Source of the DNA: Tubiluchus corallicola
Lineage: Eukaryota; Priapulida; Priapulimorpha; Priapulimorphida; Tubiluchidae
Length of the DNA: 64,000 bases
Direction: 5' to 3'
Assembly: GCA_030141605.1 (NCBI GenBank)
Contig: JAQGDQ010000135.1
Location: 248,001-312,000, forward strand
In this document: piece by piece, positions 10,627 through 31,200 of the stretch
Position numbering within the stretch: position 1 is the first letter of the stretch
Layout of the letters: each line of letters begins with the position of its first letter
Position numbers and translations under genes: made by a program
The notes under the pieces: model-generated
Database searches by the model: none
Seen by the model: only the letters and a program-made list of their open reading frames with translations
Told to the model about the DNA's origin: nothing

Positions 10627-13625
10627 CTAGAAACAGAAAGAAGCAGATAATTATAAACAATTATATAAATAAAAATGTGAATACAAAACACTATTTTCAA
10701 TACAGTTGTGTTTATTGAAATGATCAAAATAAAATGCTGAGCCAGGCTTGCATTGATGTTTGTGGCTGCAGGTATTGTCAGAGGACTAAAATACGTGCCC
10801 TTTTCCAGTGTATTAAATAATTATTAATTAAAATGATTCCATTCCTAAAACCACACGGATGCAGACCTGTATTTCTCTTGACAGGGAAGATATTTGCTTT
10901 ATGGTTCGTGTTTGACGAGTTTGACCTTATAGAGTCACTTATTAATACTGTTATATATATATCCTGCAAGCAATGAGATCTGATCTATCATATATTATGT
11001 GGGTAAAACTGTTAATGAATAACTGTTTGCAAGAAATTTTTCTGACTTTGTTTTTAGCACAGATTCTCCGACTCGTTTTGTCATACACGTAAATTACATC
11101 ATTTTTATCTCACTTTAATATCTCTCATAAACGTTGCTGTGTGGCTTGCTTTGTAAATTCATAACACATACGCAGTTCAAGTGTCGTAACCTGACAATCA
11201 GATGAGGTGTTGAGAGCAGAAGTAAATCATATGAAAATCATACTTACACGTTTCTGACACACGAGTTCGAGTACTTCTTGCAGAAGGACCTGACATTTGG
11301 TGCAATTAAGAGACCGCAAACTGGTCTGTAAATGCGGGTACATGCTATGAGACACGTTTCGGGTTCCTGTGGCGCCACTGGGCAAGGGCATTCTCCTTTG
11401 CAGTTTTCTTCTATAACTAGAGAAAACGCTTTGAAAAAGCAGATATGTAAGGGGCAATAACTAGTCTAGTACGTAATGTATAGGTCATAAGGTTCGTTCA
11501 AACGTTAAGGACCTGCCTTAACCTAAAAATTATCTTTCTATTTTGTTCAAAATCAGCTTTGCGGTAATGTCCAAAGTCTAAAATTTCGTGGATAGGTACC
11601 ATCTCGGGGCACAAATTCTAGTTGCAATTTTTTATTTCTTATAAAATCTATAGATTATGCTTTTATATGGTGGACCTTGCTTATTGCTGGTACGGGTCAA
11701 TTTTTAGAACAAAACCCAAAAGCTGCTGAGCAATTCCTTGGCAAGGAAGAGGCTACGCAGCGTCGTATCCATGTGGGTGTTAAAGGTTTACTTTGTTTAG
11801 AATTATGCCATGGACCATTGTAACTAACTGCATTGTTGTAAAAAAAATTGAATGGCCCATCATGCGTGGCCCATCATCCTAAAAACTGTTCCATCTCAGA
11901 ATTACCAAAAACATATTTAGATATGCAGGTGTCTTCGCAAAACAAATAAAACAGCTTTACCCAGAGGACTAGAAATACTGTTTCCCTTGCAGGATTAAGC
12001 ATTAATGTCGTCTTTGATGTTTATAAAGACATGTCATTGTCAATCAAAAATGCAGAACCAGAGGTACAGACACAGGGATTAGGAACATTTAGACATTTTA
12101 AGATAATTACGTCAGTGTGACAATGATGACGACTGTCTTTATCAAAACCGGGATATTAATAACGATAGTGAAAATGATGACTGAGATAGCAAAAGTTTTT
12201 ACAGTATTGCATAGTGTTTGCTTTATTTTGTAGTTCAGACAGTAATTATTCTAAAAGTTATTAATTAAAATTTATTTAACTAATTAAAATTATCCATTAA
12301 TTGGCTAATTTAATTAAACCAATAAACTAATAATAATGTACTGCCTTTGTTGCGATATTGGATACATGCACTACATTTGTTGTCGTATTGTTTCTACAAA
12401 ATAATTTGCTATACTGAATAACAGCAGTAATCTTACTTCATGCTAAATCTTTTCTGGTAGTAAATAGTTTCTCTGCATTCCCAGTTGCTTAAAATTGTTT
12501 ATGTTCTAACACCAAATAAAACAATTTATCCTCTACTGAACTTAGAAGCAGAGATAAGAGTGAAATTTGAACACTGACAGCGGCCATTTTGAATTTCAAG
12601 ATTGCTGATTTTGCAAAATGAAAAGATAGATTTTTAGATTCTCTATATCTAACGATTCTAAAAAATATATAGTTCTGTAAATCTCCAAAAAAATTAAACG
12701 AAATACACAAGGAACAAGATCAAACGCGAATGTACTTCTTAATGACAAACATAGTGACAATAATTAATAGAAAATCACAATTAAAAACAGTAGAAAATAC
12801 GACATTTCACGTTATGTAGTTTATTTTAAAGTGAAATATTATTTTAAGCTTTGTTAGTCCACTTAAAAAATAAAGAATATATATATATTAGGGTGGAAGA
12901 AAAATGAAAAAGTCATGTTAATAATATAAAAGTTTCCCCAAAATTATTATTAGTACTTTAACGTGATTTTTTGTTTTTCTTGTGTCTGGTGATACACTAC
13001 ATAGTTGGTTCATCATGCTTTTTCATTGTTTTTTAATTGTTGGAATTTTCATTAAGAAAAGTTAATAATTCAACGGTTTTAAGCCGCGAGCCTTGGAGTC
13101 TTACGGCTACGTATAAAGTTTACTCATAGATAATTTTATAAAGCAAAAAAGGATATATACATCTTCCAAAGAAACTTGACCGCCGAGCACACTGTAGCTC
13201 GCATTCATTTCCATATGTCTTTCCATCTGTACCACACACAGGACTGTATATTTCAGGACAGGCACACGGTTGCGCACATTCCACTGTAACGAAAAAGTGT
13301 TTATTGCAAAATGTGCGGCGATTTGCCAAATCAGTTAGCTAGCCTGTGACCAGTTAGCCCGCCATTTAAATAAACAGCGAGTTGATGAGATACGCACTGT
13401 TTTCACATTGGCGTTTTGCATCTACTTCACATCTATGTCAAAATACTGTCAAAATAATATTGGATAATCAGAGTTATAACATTCAATGATTTTTACTTTT
13501 GATGCGCACTACGTTTTGCTGCTACAAATAAATTGTCATTAATATTATTGAAAAGTGAATTTGTACTTACCTACGTAAGCCAAGCATATAGCGGAAATAA
13601 ATACGTACACTTCAGTTTTATTCAT
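10539..13625 (-). CDS. Kazal inhibitor gene K2: secreted, two Kazal-type domains, complete
   Basis: Exons 13571-13625, 13161-13283, 11248-11416, 10539-10626; 435 nt, 144 residues. Leader [18 protein letters not shown] is hydrophobic and likely cleaved. Domain 1: [40 protein letters not shown], then after the intron IEENCKGEC, again with eight Cys; the expected P1 residue is Glu. Domain 2: [43 protein letters not shown]; expected P1 is Arg. Same exon sizes and phases (1, 1, 2) as K3, and the introns align with those of K1. Target proteases are unknown; the role is inferred from the family. Confidence 0.87.
11248..11416 (-). CDS. K2 exon 3, end of domain 1 and start of domain 2
   Basis: 169 nt, acceptor gttttctctag, donor GT|GTAAGT (phase 2). 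Contains [26 protein letters not shown] and [11 protein letters not shown]. The longer open frame in this place (11227-11457) is out of register. Confidence 0.86.
13161..13283 (-). CDS. K2 exon 2, first Kazal domain
   Basis: 123 nt, acceptor tcgttacag, donor AGAT|GTATAT (phase 1). Kazal core [14 protein letters not shown]. If the intron is retained, the frame gains 12 further residues ending IIYE before TAG/TAA at 13120. Confidence 0.9.
13571..13625 (-). CDS. K2 exon 1, signal peptide
   Basis: 55 nt, ends GTAG|GTAAGT in phase 1. ATG is the first after the duplicated upstream region. Too short to stand out as an ORF; found by alignment with K3. Confidence 0.82.
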
Positions 13626-13689
13626 GTTGTTTACAACGTAGGTGCTGTAAATGTTATTTAGTTATTGTCACATTCTTGGTCTTGTCATG

Positions 13690-13832
13690 GGTTAATATAT
13701 ACGTTTTTCATACAGCATCGTAGTCGAGGGTAACCGCAAACTGTTCAAGCGTAGCTGTTTGCACCTGGTAACACCTTTGTAGTGAAACGGAAGCTACATG
13801 ACGGAAGTCACGAATACGAGCAAGGATCGTCT
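13690..13832 (-). promoter_or_regulatory. K2 upstream region with TATA-like box and conserved block
   Basis: A TATA-like run (GTATATATTAA on the minus strand, about 13692-13702) lies roughly 70 bp above the ATG. A block reading ACGGAAGTCACGAATACGAG on the plus strand (13801-13820) recurs above K1 and partly above K3. Confidence 0.5.
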
Positions 13833-13989
13833 TTACCACAGGAGGTAAAATGATTATTAGCTTTAATCGCGCAGTTGGAAAATAAGGCGTAGACAAGCCT
13901 TTTTAATCAAAACAACCCAAAACAAAGCTTCCTCATGATATTAAGCTGTATCAACTTGTGCGCGTAAGTGTCACTTTCCATTATGAGGG

Positions 13990-14317
13990 CCAGGTTTTTG
14001 TAAATCGCACTTTTTTGAAAAGTGGCATAATTTACTGAGTTATTGTAATGCATTCTTATCGTAGTAAACAGTCTTTATTTTAGTGAAATAATTTCGGGTG
14101 CATTTCTTTTTTGTATATAATTATGTAAACAGCGTGTCCTCTTGCATGTGTGTTTTTTGTAGTTATGTGCTTTGTTTTAAAAGTAGTTTCAGTAATATCA
14201 GTCTTATGTTTTAATGTGTAGTCTTAATGTCTTATATATATTTTATTCAGCTTATATGTGTGTATTTGTATGGATTTTAAGCCTGAAATAAAAGTGTGAA
14301 TTGAACTGAATTGAATT
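13990..14317 (+). repeat. Probable LINE 3' untranslated end
   Basis: AT-rich, ending AGCCTGAAATAAAAGTGTG then TTGAA-type units. No coding part found. Confidence 0.35.
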
Positions 14318-15059
14318 ACTGGTACACCTTGCGTCATAGAGCTATCAGAAATTTGTTGAAACCGCTTACAGAAATGAGAAAGCTGCCTTGCTTAAAGACT
14401 ACATTCCTAAGTGTGATTGACTGAATAAGCCAATCTTGCCGATGATGATGATTATAATAATGATAATTGTGATAATAATAACAGCTAGTGATGACGACAC
14501 TCGTTTTTATATGTATTCTCAAAATTCTGTTTTTCGAAATTCTGTCCTAGGTACATCACCGCTTAATATTAATTATTAGGGTTAAAGCGTCCAGTGATAA
14601 GTAAAATGTTCGAATCACCAGTGATAAGTAGGCTGTTGTATGCGAATAATAACATAATTATTTTTTGTTTTTTTTAATTATATTTACTGCAGTCTGAAAA
14701 TGAATGTGTTGTTATTTATCAGAAAACTAATTGGAATCATAAACATTGGCAGTGCGAAGTAAACGAGTTGAATAAAGGGTTATGATTAAGAACCTGTGAA
14801 AGGTCAAGCAGGGAAGAAGCCTTTTACTGATATAAATTATCGTAATTTTGGTATTTTACATTTTACCTTAAAATATAACAAAACCTACCGTAATAATTAA
14901 ATATAATTAAGTTACATGGAGTCATATTAGCTGGATCAAACCATTAATAAACTTCATAACGATGTGTATGAAAGCTGATATAGTTATAAGTAAGTAAACT
15001 TTTTATTGCAAGCATTGCTCATGTAACAACATTCAGTGTACAATACAATAAAATACAAT

Positions 15060-15146
15060 ACAACACACAGTTAGTACACAATACAATACAATACAATACA
15101 GAACAGTACAGTACAGTACAGTACAGTACAGTACAGTACAGTACAG
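15060..15146. repeat. ACAAT/AGTAC pentanucleotide repeat
   Basis: ACAAT units pass into about ten AGTAC units, directly before the truncated LINE. Confidence 0.9.
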
Positions 15147-15153
15147 TTAAATT

Positions 15154-17505
15154 ACATGTCATGTGATGACGGAACAATAGATCTTATTGATTATATGTAT
15201 AACAATCTCACAACATTTTCAGACCACTGTAAATTGTCAGCGTTGCTTAATGTGTGTAAACCCGTTGCGAACTTTCATGATTTTAAACGTAGTCTCGTAT
15301 ATGCAGGCCGTATTTCAGGGGTGGGGGTGGGTAAGTGATGATACTTCCCCGGGGCCTCACCCTCCAGGGGGGAGGCCTCGCGCCGAGGTAACATTTTTTT
15401 TGCTATTTGCAAACATACTGCCTCCTCTCTCTTCCTCTCTCCCCCTCTCTCTCTTGCCGCATGCGCACCATTTGCCTTGTGCGGCTCGGGGCCGATGTTC
15501 AGCTGCTTTCAATTTTGGAATTTCTAACATCCGCTTGAACGGAAGTGAGAGTACGGTATTGTATATATTGCAAAGATGTTGTTTTTGGTTTGACTATTGG
15601 ACAAGTATTAAGGACTGGTCTTGAGAATAAAGCAGTTTTTCTTTCAATTGTTCTTTCCTTTAACAACTGTATAACTCTGTATTTTCTCTTCGAAAATGCT
15701 TCTCCGGCATTCTAGGCCTATGCTTCTTCGCCCCCCCCCCTGAGGGGGCCTCACACGCCCCACTTCCCCGGGCATCGCTTAAGCTGAAATAGGCCCTGCG
15801 TATATGAACATGCTGTTGTTTATAAATGGCGACCGGAATACAAAACAACTTTTAGTCAGGCCTTAGTAAATGCTCTAGCTGTACATTCTAATTTTTAATA
15901 ACATAATTAAAGGCGGACGTAATGATGTTTGAAACTAACTTAGAATTAATTAATGCTATTTTCCAAAGTGCGCCTAAGAAATAGCAAAATAAAAATCATG
16001 GTACGACAAAGAATGTAAAACTAGTCACAGAACTCCCTCTCAACTGGCCAGAACTCTTTCAAAAAATCCAAATAATTACGCAGTTCACTCTACGTATCAT
16101 AAACTAAGAAAAGCGCATAAAAAGAAGAAAAAACAAAGCAAGCTAAGAATAAACTTTTATCTATTCTGGAAAACACTAGTCACGGCGACCTAAAAATGTT
16201 ATGGGAGACTTTAGAAAAAATTGACTTTAGAAAAAATTGACAAATTCTATTACTGACATGACAAAATTTTACAAATATTTCAAGGAGCTGATGTTTAAAA
16301 ATGAAAAATATCAATTATTTCAAAACACTTCGCATGTTAGAATTATTGAAAATTATGTATCAGAAACTAATCCAGCATCCTTTACTAAATTAGATTATCG
16401 AATTTGCGAAAATGAAGTCTGAGAAGCAATAATTTTTTTAAAAAAATAACAAGGCACCAATCAAAGTTGGAATAATAAACGAGATGATCAATAGCGGAAT
16501 TACATTACTAACACCAACATTACCTTTGTATTTTAATTCAGCTTATTCTTTCAGAAAATTTCCAAAAGCCTTGAGTGATTGTCTAATCACACATATATTG
16601 AAGAAAGGAGACCCAACAGATCCTTCAACTATAGAGGTATCTCTATTTTACATCATTTGGACTTTTCTCACATTTGGGAACAGCAAGGGGTCGGTCAAAC
16701 TAAACTTTTTTATATGCTTTAAAAGAGAAATTACAAACAAACAAACAATAAAATTAACTGGAAGGAATGTGTTGCAAAAGAAACTTGCAAAACTGGGGAA
16801 ACTAATAAACTACGAAACTATACGAAATTTAAGCAAGAATCTTCTTTTTATACATAATCATGTGCTAAGATCGAACTTACATAGAAAAACGCCGACATTG
16901 TATAACGAAGGTAATCGCATATGAACATTGAAATGAAGGAAAAATTGAAGATGAAATTCATTTTGTACTTGTATGTAGAAATTACAATGACGTAAGGTCA
17001 AATTTATTCAGTTCTATTACGAAAACTTTCCCTGTTTTTATTAATCTACCTATGGACCAAAAGTTTATTTTGCTGTTAAGAGGTAGTGGTTTTGAAATGA
17101 CAAATTTAGTGTCAAAATTCATTAATGAGTGTTTTATGAAACGAAATTAACAAAATTTAGCTTACCTGTTGTTTTAGCTAATAGTGTAGGATTTCCATTA
17201 TATATTATAATTCTAACGCATCTCTTTAAATGTAGTTTATCATTTTGTAAAATGTAATTCTAAAACTCGTTGTGTACTAAACTTTATAATATAACATAAC
17301 ATAACATAATATAATTGCAATAGTTCACCACTGCAAATACCGTTTATTATTATTATTATTATTATTATTGTGTTTTATTGTATTATTGTTGTGTATGACG
17401 ATTACACCCCATGTGCGGGGTTCTGTCTGTGAAGTTTTTTCGTTATAATGTTTGCATTGTTTATGTAATGTTTTGTAATAAATTGTCAATCGTCAATGAC
17501 TAAAT
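15154..17505 (+). mobile_element. LINE (non-LTR retrotransposon), degenerate, interrupted by a hAT element
   Basis: Pieces in order: end of the endonuclease domain (LTTFSDHCKLSALLNV), a basic linker that contains YAVHSTYHKLRKAHKK once frameshifts are allowed, the reverse transcriptase start (INSGITLLTPTLPLYFN, LSDCLITHILKKGDPTDPS), a deletion of the catalytic core, and the C-terminal tail (HFVLVCRNYNDVRSN). The 3' end near 17480-17505 has TTTTGTAATAAATTGTCAAT and short tail repeats. It has many stops and is not active. Confidence 0.7.
15304..15798. mobile_element. Non-autonomous hAT-type element inside the LINE
   Basis: Imperfect terminal inverted repeats CAGGCCGTATTTCAG and (reverse) CAGGGCCTATTTCAG, 13 of 15 matching. 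Flanked by a perfect 8-bp target duplication CGTATATG (15296-15303 and 15799-15806). 495 bp, GC-rich near both ends, unlike the surrounding AT-rich DNA. No transposase. The 145-codon ORF across it is not a gene. Confidence 0.85.
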
Positions 17506-17872
17506 TATAAAACCTTTTAAAGTGTAACTTTGTGTGTTTTAATATGTCATGGTTTAAATTAATTTCTGCTTCTGCTATTTTTAATCGTAACTTAATTTGA
17601 AATTTTATTGTACATAAAAATGTGTACTTTTTAGTTTGTAATATACCTGATGTAACTGAAAATTTTTCGAACAGTTAATATTAATAGCAATTTATTCTCA
17701 TTATTCTAACGCTTGATATTGTAATGTGTGATCTTAGTGATTAATTAACTTATTTAAAATTGTTTCTTTTAACTTTGCTAACTGCATGGACCATAATGGC
17801 AACGTAGTTCACATGCAAGTTTAATGCAACCATGTAAAAATAAATTTCTATCTAACTATCTACAAAGCATCA
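17506..17872 (+). repeat. Second probable LINE 3' end
   Basis: Ends AACCATGTAAAAATAAATTTC followed by TCTA-type units (split here for length: AACCATGTAAAA, ATAAATTTC). It lies just behind the LINE at 15154-17505. Confidence 0.35.
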
Positions 17873-17954
17873 TTATTATTTTTAGTAATAGATTTTTCCG
17901 GATATGCTGCGTATAATTAGTTTGTAAACACTAAAATATCGAGGTTTAATAAGG

Positions 17955-25628
<7,674 letters not shown>

Positions 25629-25739
25629 GTTTCTTGCACTCTAGGTTATCACGCCTGTAGTTTGTCGTATTGTGGCTCCTGTATAGAGGACTAGTAAACG
25701 TCTATAGCCAAACTGTTTATGCGCAACCTTGCCAATACT

Positions 25740-25815
25740 ATTGTAAACCAAAGAACCGGAACTGCGTGTCCCAGAATACAAAATGACAAGCCTGTAGAAG
25801 TCACGAATTATGACT
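25740..25815 (-). promoter_or_regulatory. K3 upstream region, partial block
   Basis: Shares GAACCGGAA and AGAAGTCACGAAT with K1 and K2 (block core near 25797-25809). No clear TATA box. Confidence 0.4.
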
Positions 25816-26431
25816 GTAGAAGCACGAATTTATCCGTTATGTGTTTTTCAAAACTGCGAATGGCGTGACAACGTGTGAGTGTCAATCGCAACTCTTTTTT
25901 TACTATTTTCTGTTTAATGTTTCTCGTCTTTGAGTTTTTGGATTAAGCCATGTTCCTGAAATGGAGAGAATAATAATGAGAGGCAGCAGTTGGTAAATGT
26001 GGTAAAACTGTGAACAAAAGTAATGCAGTCAAGTGGATACTTAATGCTCAGTGGCCTTGCATTAGTCGTTCAAAGTCAAAGGCTCATTTGTTTGGGCTCA
26101 CTTTAGAGTGTTAATAGCAATAGAATAAAATTAACATGACCACATAAAATAAACAAGTATGATAGAAAGGAAAAATATCTAGTGCACGTCAGTAAACTGG
26201 GTTTCTTCAAGTAAATTAGTGGGGCTGATAGGTCAAAATGTAAAACGTGGGTTCCCACCTTTGGCAGTCATTGTCGAGTTGTAGCGTAGTTTGAACCAAA
26301 AGCCCAAACCTCCCCAAACAGCACGTTGTTTTGCTTCCTGTAGCTATTACCTCTATCTCAGTATTAATTTAATTTTTGAGTGGTCGACGAATATTGAGCA
26401 ATACGTTCAGTGTTTTCATTCTATTGCAAAA

Positions 26432-26508
26432 GTGGCAGAAACACCTCAGCTGGTTCAGTGGCTCATCATAGAGGGTTATCCTTGAGAATGAACTAGGTTC
26501 CGGTCGCT
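26432..26508 (+). ncRNA. tRNA-like segment, possible SINE head
   Basis: CCTCAGCTGGTTCAGTGGC resembles a tRNA D arm and CTAGGTTCCGGTC a B box. A related stretch at about 1270-1345 shares CACCTCAGC and CTAGGTTCTGGTC. Confidence 0.3.
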
Positions 26509-27086
26509 GTGTTGGTTGCTGGATTTCAGCTCGCAGTGTGCACAATTATGTAAAAATCAACTTTTATTACATGCAAGTTCATATGTTATGTTTGGCTTCA
26601 CAAAATTAGTTTGGGGCTACACAGCCAAAATCACTATTCTACCATGGTGAAGTTTGAACACGCAGTGAAGCCATTCTTCGAAAAAGTTTATTTTTCAAAT
26701 AAGGAAACCAGGACAAGCGGATACAGAGTTATACCACGTTTATTTTAAATACAGTCTACACTGTAGCTAAAAAGTTAAAACAACTTATTTCTAAATACCG
26801 TCAGAAACAACCTATTTCTAAATGAAATCATTTTTTACAAACTGACTAGAAAAAGTCGCGTGATAGTGTATAATCAGTTGCATTATCAACTAGAAATTCG
26901 TTCATATAAAAAACGTGCATTTGAGTTTTTTATAGCATAATTTCAGTAGACAAAACAATTCTACAAAGGCGAGATGCTTATTTACATTCATAACACGCTA
27001 ATAAGAACCACATAAATAATAATTGTAGCTATAACACATGTGCTAAAACGAACATTGGAGATCAGTGGGCAAAAAATACAAGAGTA

Positions 27087-27192
27087 AAGTTTACAATTCC
27101 CACACAAAATAAAATAGTTCGTGATGCGGATTAAGAACTGCGTGGTTTGGTTAAAGTGCAAAAATTTAGATTGTGTAGGGAATTGTAAACTC
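27087..27192. repeat. MITE family B, copy 1 (no telomere-like core)
   Basis: Inverted ends AAGTTTACAATTCCCACACA and (reverse) GAGTTTACAATTCCCTACAC. Lies downstream of the aminopeptidase stop. Confidence 0.65.
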
Positions 27193-28067
27193 CTAAATTT
27201 GCAATAATTAAGAAATGCATTGCGGTACGCACTTCGTCAGACTAGCACTCTACTCATAAATTAATTCTTGTGTTTCAAGGCACAAAATATAAAATGACTG
27301 TGGCAATTTAAAATGACAAATTGTTGATTACCCTGGAATAATAGCGTCTTACTACTACTTCGCTTTGTTACACAGAAGAATGACTCACAGGTGCTATATG
27401 ACAGCATCTTATGGTGTACAGTTATGATTTTAACATCATTAGCAGCTCACTGAAAGTAGACGATGCCAACACGGATAAGGCCAGCTATGTGAACAGTGGC
27501 ATGCTGAAAACTCACCTCAGTGAAAAAACTGACTCCCTTGCAACTTCAGTTTAGCTGTTGTTGCATAGTAAGGGATGAGTCCTGGACTATTAGTCTATTT
27601 GCAGTCTCGGGACAACTATACCTTTTTAATCAGATACGGGTCCTATAGTTATTCTCGTTGTACTTTGTTTTATAAAAATTGTTTTATAGTAATTTTGTTT
27701 TATAATACTGCTTGTAGTGTACAAATGTGAGCTAATTTCACCTGCACACCGCACTGACAACTTGACTAGGTCCAACAGGTGCAAATGAACTAGGACAACG
27801 ACACCTCAACTGAGCTGGAAGATGTAAATGATGTAAGTATAAGATTCCTATACTGCTTTTTGTGGCCTTTGAAGTTCGACCTACATTAAACAGCTTCGGA
27901 TAGTTCTAGAACCCAGACAACTTTATCAGTTGTTTAATGAAACCATTTCACAAGAAGCAGACTTAATATGGACTCTTGGAACTGAATCGGTTTGGTATGG
28001 AAAAGTAGAGGACCCATCCCCAACCACCCAGGCTGTAAATAAGTAGTCTCCAATGTTGACGGTTAGC

Positions 28068-28241
28068 TTAGCATTGATTCCGATCTGCCTCGCAGAGTTT
28101 GTTGAATTCACGTAACAGATTCCCCACTTCATCTGCATGGTGCTGGGTCCAGTAAATGTTGGCACGCATCATATTAATCGCTTTAGACAAAGAGTTTGCG
28201 TACGTCTCGGATGCTGGATGTTTGCCAAAAACTTCCTCCAG
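28068..28241 (-). CDS. Aminopeptidase last exon with stop codon
   Basis: Residues 937-993: [20 protein letters not shown], then [20 protein letters not shown] and [17 protein letters not shown] before TAA at 28070-28068. The [13 protein letters not shown] helix is typical of the extreme C-terminus of M1 membrane peptidases. Another frame here is open over 80 codons but has no family match. Confidence 0.92.
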   Translation of the reverse strand: MEEVFGKHPASETYANSLSKAINMMRANIYWTQHHADEVGNLLREFNKLCEADRNQC

Positions 28242-31200
28242 CTAAAAAAAATATAGGCTACATTAGGATGGTGACTTATTTGCAAGCAAAACTGGCATAG
28301 TTTGCCAAGGAAAATATAGATAAAATGTTATACAGTTTTTTATTTGGTTACGATTTTTATTTGCAACCTCGCGGCACACGCACGACTTTGCCAAAACAAT
28401 GACGCCATTTTTTCTCGTTGTAAAATAATACCCATAATAATTTTACATGTAGTAATATAAATCAACTGAGAAAACCTGGAAGAGCATGACACATGGTGAA
28501 AAGAAAAGAACGGAAAATAAAATAAAACGGAACACAATAAAACAAAAATAAAATAAACAAAAAAGTGAATATATAACGTCAATTAAAAAACAGAGAAAAA
28601 ACTAATGGAATGCTTCGATACAACTTTTGTGTACATACCTGTTCTTTTTCTGTATTTGTATTTACACCTGATATGAAAACAGGTAAAATTTTGTCCATTG
28701 CCCATGGATTCGAGCCAAATCTGAAAAATAAGGTATTATATGACACAAGGTATAAAAATGAAACAAAACCGAAACTTCCTACTTTATATTAAGAAAAGAA
28801 ATTAGATTTGCACAAAAGTTGCCTTAGTTTCTAAGAGGATGAAGGTTATAATCATATCGTTTTGATATTATCCTTAAGATTTATCATTATTACTCTTTTG
28901 TTATGTATAATTATCACTAAACACACTGTATGTCTATCATTTTTGTATTTCACTTAACATAAAAATATACAAAAGTTTTAATGTCTTACACGTACATTAA
29001 TATACTCATAGATTAATTAAATTTGACACTTTTTACCTTTCCTGAATGACGTCCCAGTTTTGCATGAGAAAATAATAAGAAATAGTTCGGCTCAGCATGC
29101 TGTAGTCCATAGAAACGATGGCTCTTGAGAAATCGTGGTTGTGCAGGATAGTTCCATTCAGAGCAATGTTAAGATACCTGTGAGAGTAAAACCCGTCATT
29201 TGCAATTATTTTCTTAAATTGAGTTTGCTTTAGTTAGATTAGTGGATTTGGGAAGATTTTAGCAGGCGAAAAATACCCGTATTGCTGCTAACCGAGAGCC
29301 AACTTTTTTGCGTCTATCATTTTGATGTTTCACTTAACATAAAAATGTACAGAAGTTTCTAATATGTTAAACATAGACTAATATCCTCATTATGATTTGA
29401 TATGATTTTACTACGTTCGTTGGTTAAAAGTTAATGTAAATTCAAAGATATGCTTAGGGAGTTAAAATGGTATTTTAATTGCGTTTAAGGAACTTCTCTT
29501 AAATTGAGTTCAATCGAAACTGATATAATTCGAAATACACTTAAATTTACTCTTAAGGTTATGATAGCATAAATATGTAATTACTTATTGTTACTGTCTG
29601 ATCATTCCTGTAAGTCTGACCGTCATCATTAAGCTCATGGAGCAATAAAACATTTGTGATTGTCAGCAAAAACTCCATAGTTATAGATCGTAGAAATGAT
29701 CACAGACATCAACAGAGTTGAAAATTAGATTAATTCTAACTCTAAAATTCCTTTAGGCCGTTTAAGATTGTTTAATGACCATTTCATTTTTGCAGTAATT
29801 AGCCAAAGCATGAAACGCACTCACGGGTCAGTTTAAGCTTAGCGCACACAGATGTCAAATTCGTTGTTTTCTGTTTCACGTATTTTTCTGTCCTTGTGCT
29901 TTAAGTGTTAGCAAAAGCACGAGCTGAAATAAGTTGTCCGCTTTTGCCCTGAGTTTTGAACTAAGAGATATGAAAAATGATTGTGACTTCAGGCCTCGAT
30001 AGACTAACCTTTGCAACAGCCACGGTTCATTACTTGCCGCTAAGGCGGCATAAGCGGTGTGTCTGTCACCAGCTACTATGGAGGCTTGAGCGTAATCGAA
30101 CAGAAATTGCCAGGCATCTTCTCCGCCTTCTCTAACACCTGCCCTGTAGTAGAGTTCTCTAAAGTTTGCTGAAATACTGTAAAAGAAGAAAAGTGTTTCA
30201 GAACGTATAGGTACGTTACATGCAAGGTCACTAAACCAATGAATGAGCGACTAAATGAATAGCTGGCTGGTTTGTTGGTTGCATGCTGATTTCCTAGTTG
30301 ACTGAGGCACTAACTAACTCACTGTCTTAATTAAATTATTTGAAGAAATAGATATAAATGACTGACAAATTGATTAACGAAACAGTAAAATGAGTAATGT
30401 ATGAATGAATGAATGAACGAACGAACGAATGAATGGATGAATGAACGAGTGAATGAATGAATCATTATAGTGAACAAGTAAAATATAGATCATAAATAAC
30501 TGAACAAGTAAACAAATGAATGAACAAGCCAGAAGCTGAACAAATAGACAAACAAGCAAACAGATAAAAGAACAAGAAAGAACAATGACTGAAGACAATT
30601 GCGGAAACACTTATATATCTACAACATTTATATATACACAATCATTTTATCATCGTGCAAATTCGCATTTACAGCAGAACATTCATTCGTTTCTACAGCT
30701 CCATTTAACACATAAAAGAGAAGTAACTGATTGACATACAGTTTATCAGGGTCTCTCTTCCATTGCTCAAATAGATTGTTTGCATATTGTATTGCACTTT
30801 TGTCGTTATACTGAATTGCAGCATTGAGGATGTCAATCCGCAGCTCTCTGAAAAACGATAAATAAGCACTTCAATCAAGATGTGCCAGTCGTAGAGTTCT
30901 TGTTTGTTCTAAAACACGAGTTAATTTGGCTCCATCGGATACATAAGAATGTCCTAAAATACTTTAGGTGACATAAAAGTTTAGCAAAGTAAAATGCACG
31001 AAGTAAAAGAAAACCTTTGAGCAATAATAAAACTCTGCGCACTGTCTTGTACAATTTATTTGTTTTTAAACCTGTTGCATTAATTTCAGTTAAAACTTCT
31101 CCATGAGTACAATGAGCAAATTTCTCCATTTTTAAGGTGTTTTCAGTTTAAACCTGAACTTTTTTTATTTTAAATCTTGTGTCTGCCTTTGCTTGTTAGC

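Larger units (their letters stand above)
25830..28067. other. Region between K3 and the aminopeptidase stop
   Basis: Should contain the aminopeptidase 3' UTR and the distal K3 promoter. Minus-strand AATAAA-type signals occur near 26750 and 26568. Also holds one tRNA-like segment and MITE family B copy 1. Confidence 0.4.

Noticed and set aside
11227-11457. 76-codon ORF
   Set aside because: Wrong frame for the Kazal exon 11248-11416, which has the cysteine pattern and correct splice phases.
15187-15624. 145-codon ORF with Pro/Ser-rich part
   Set aside because: It crosses the border between the LINE and the hAT element, so it cannot be an ancestral gene.
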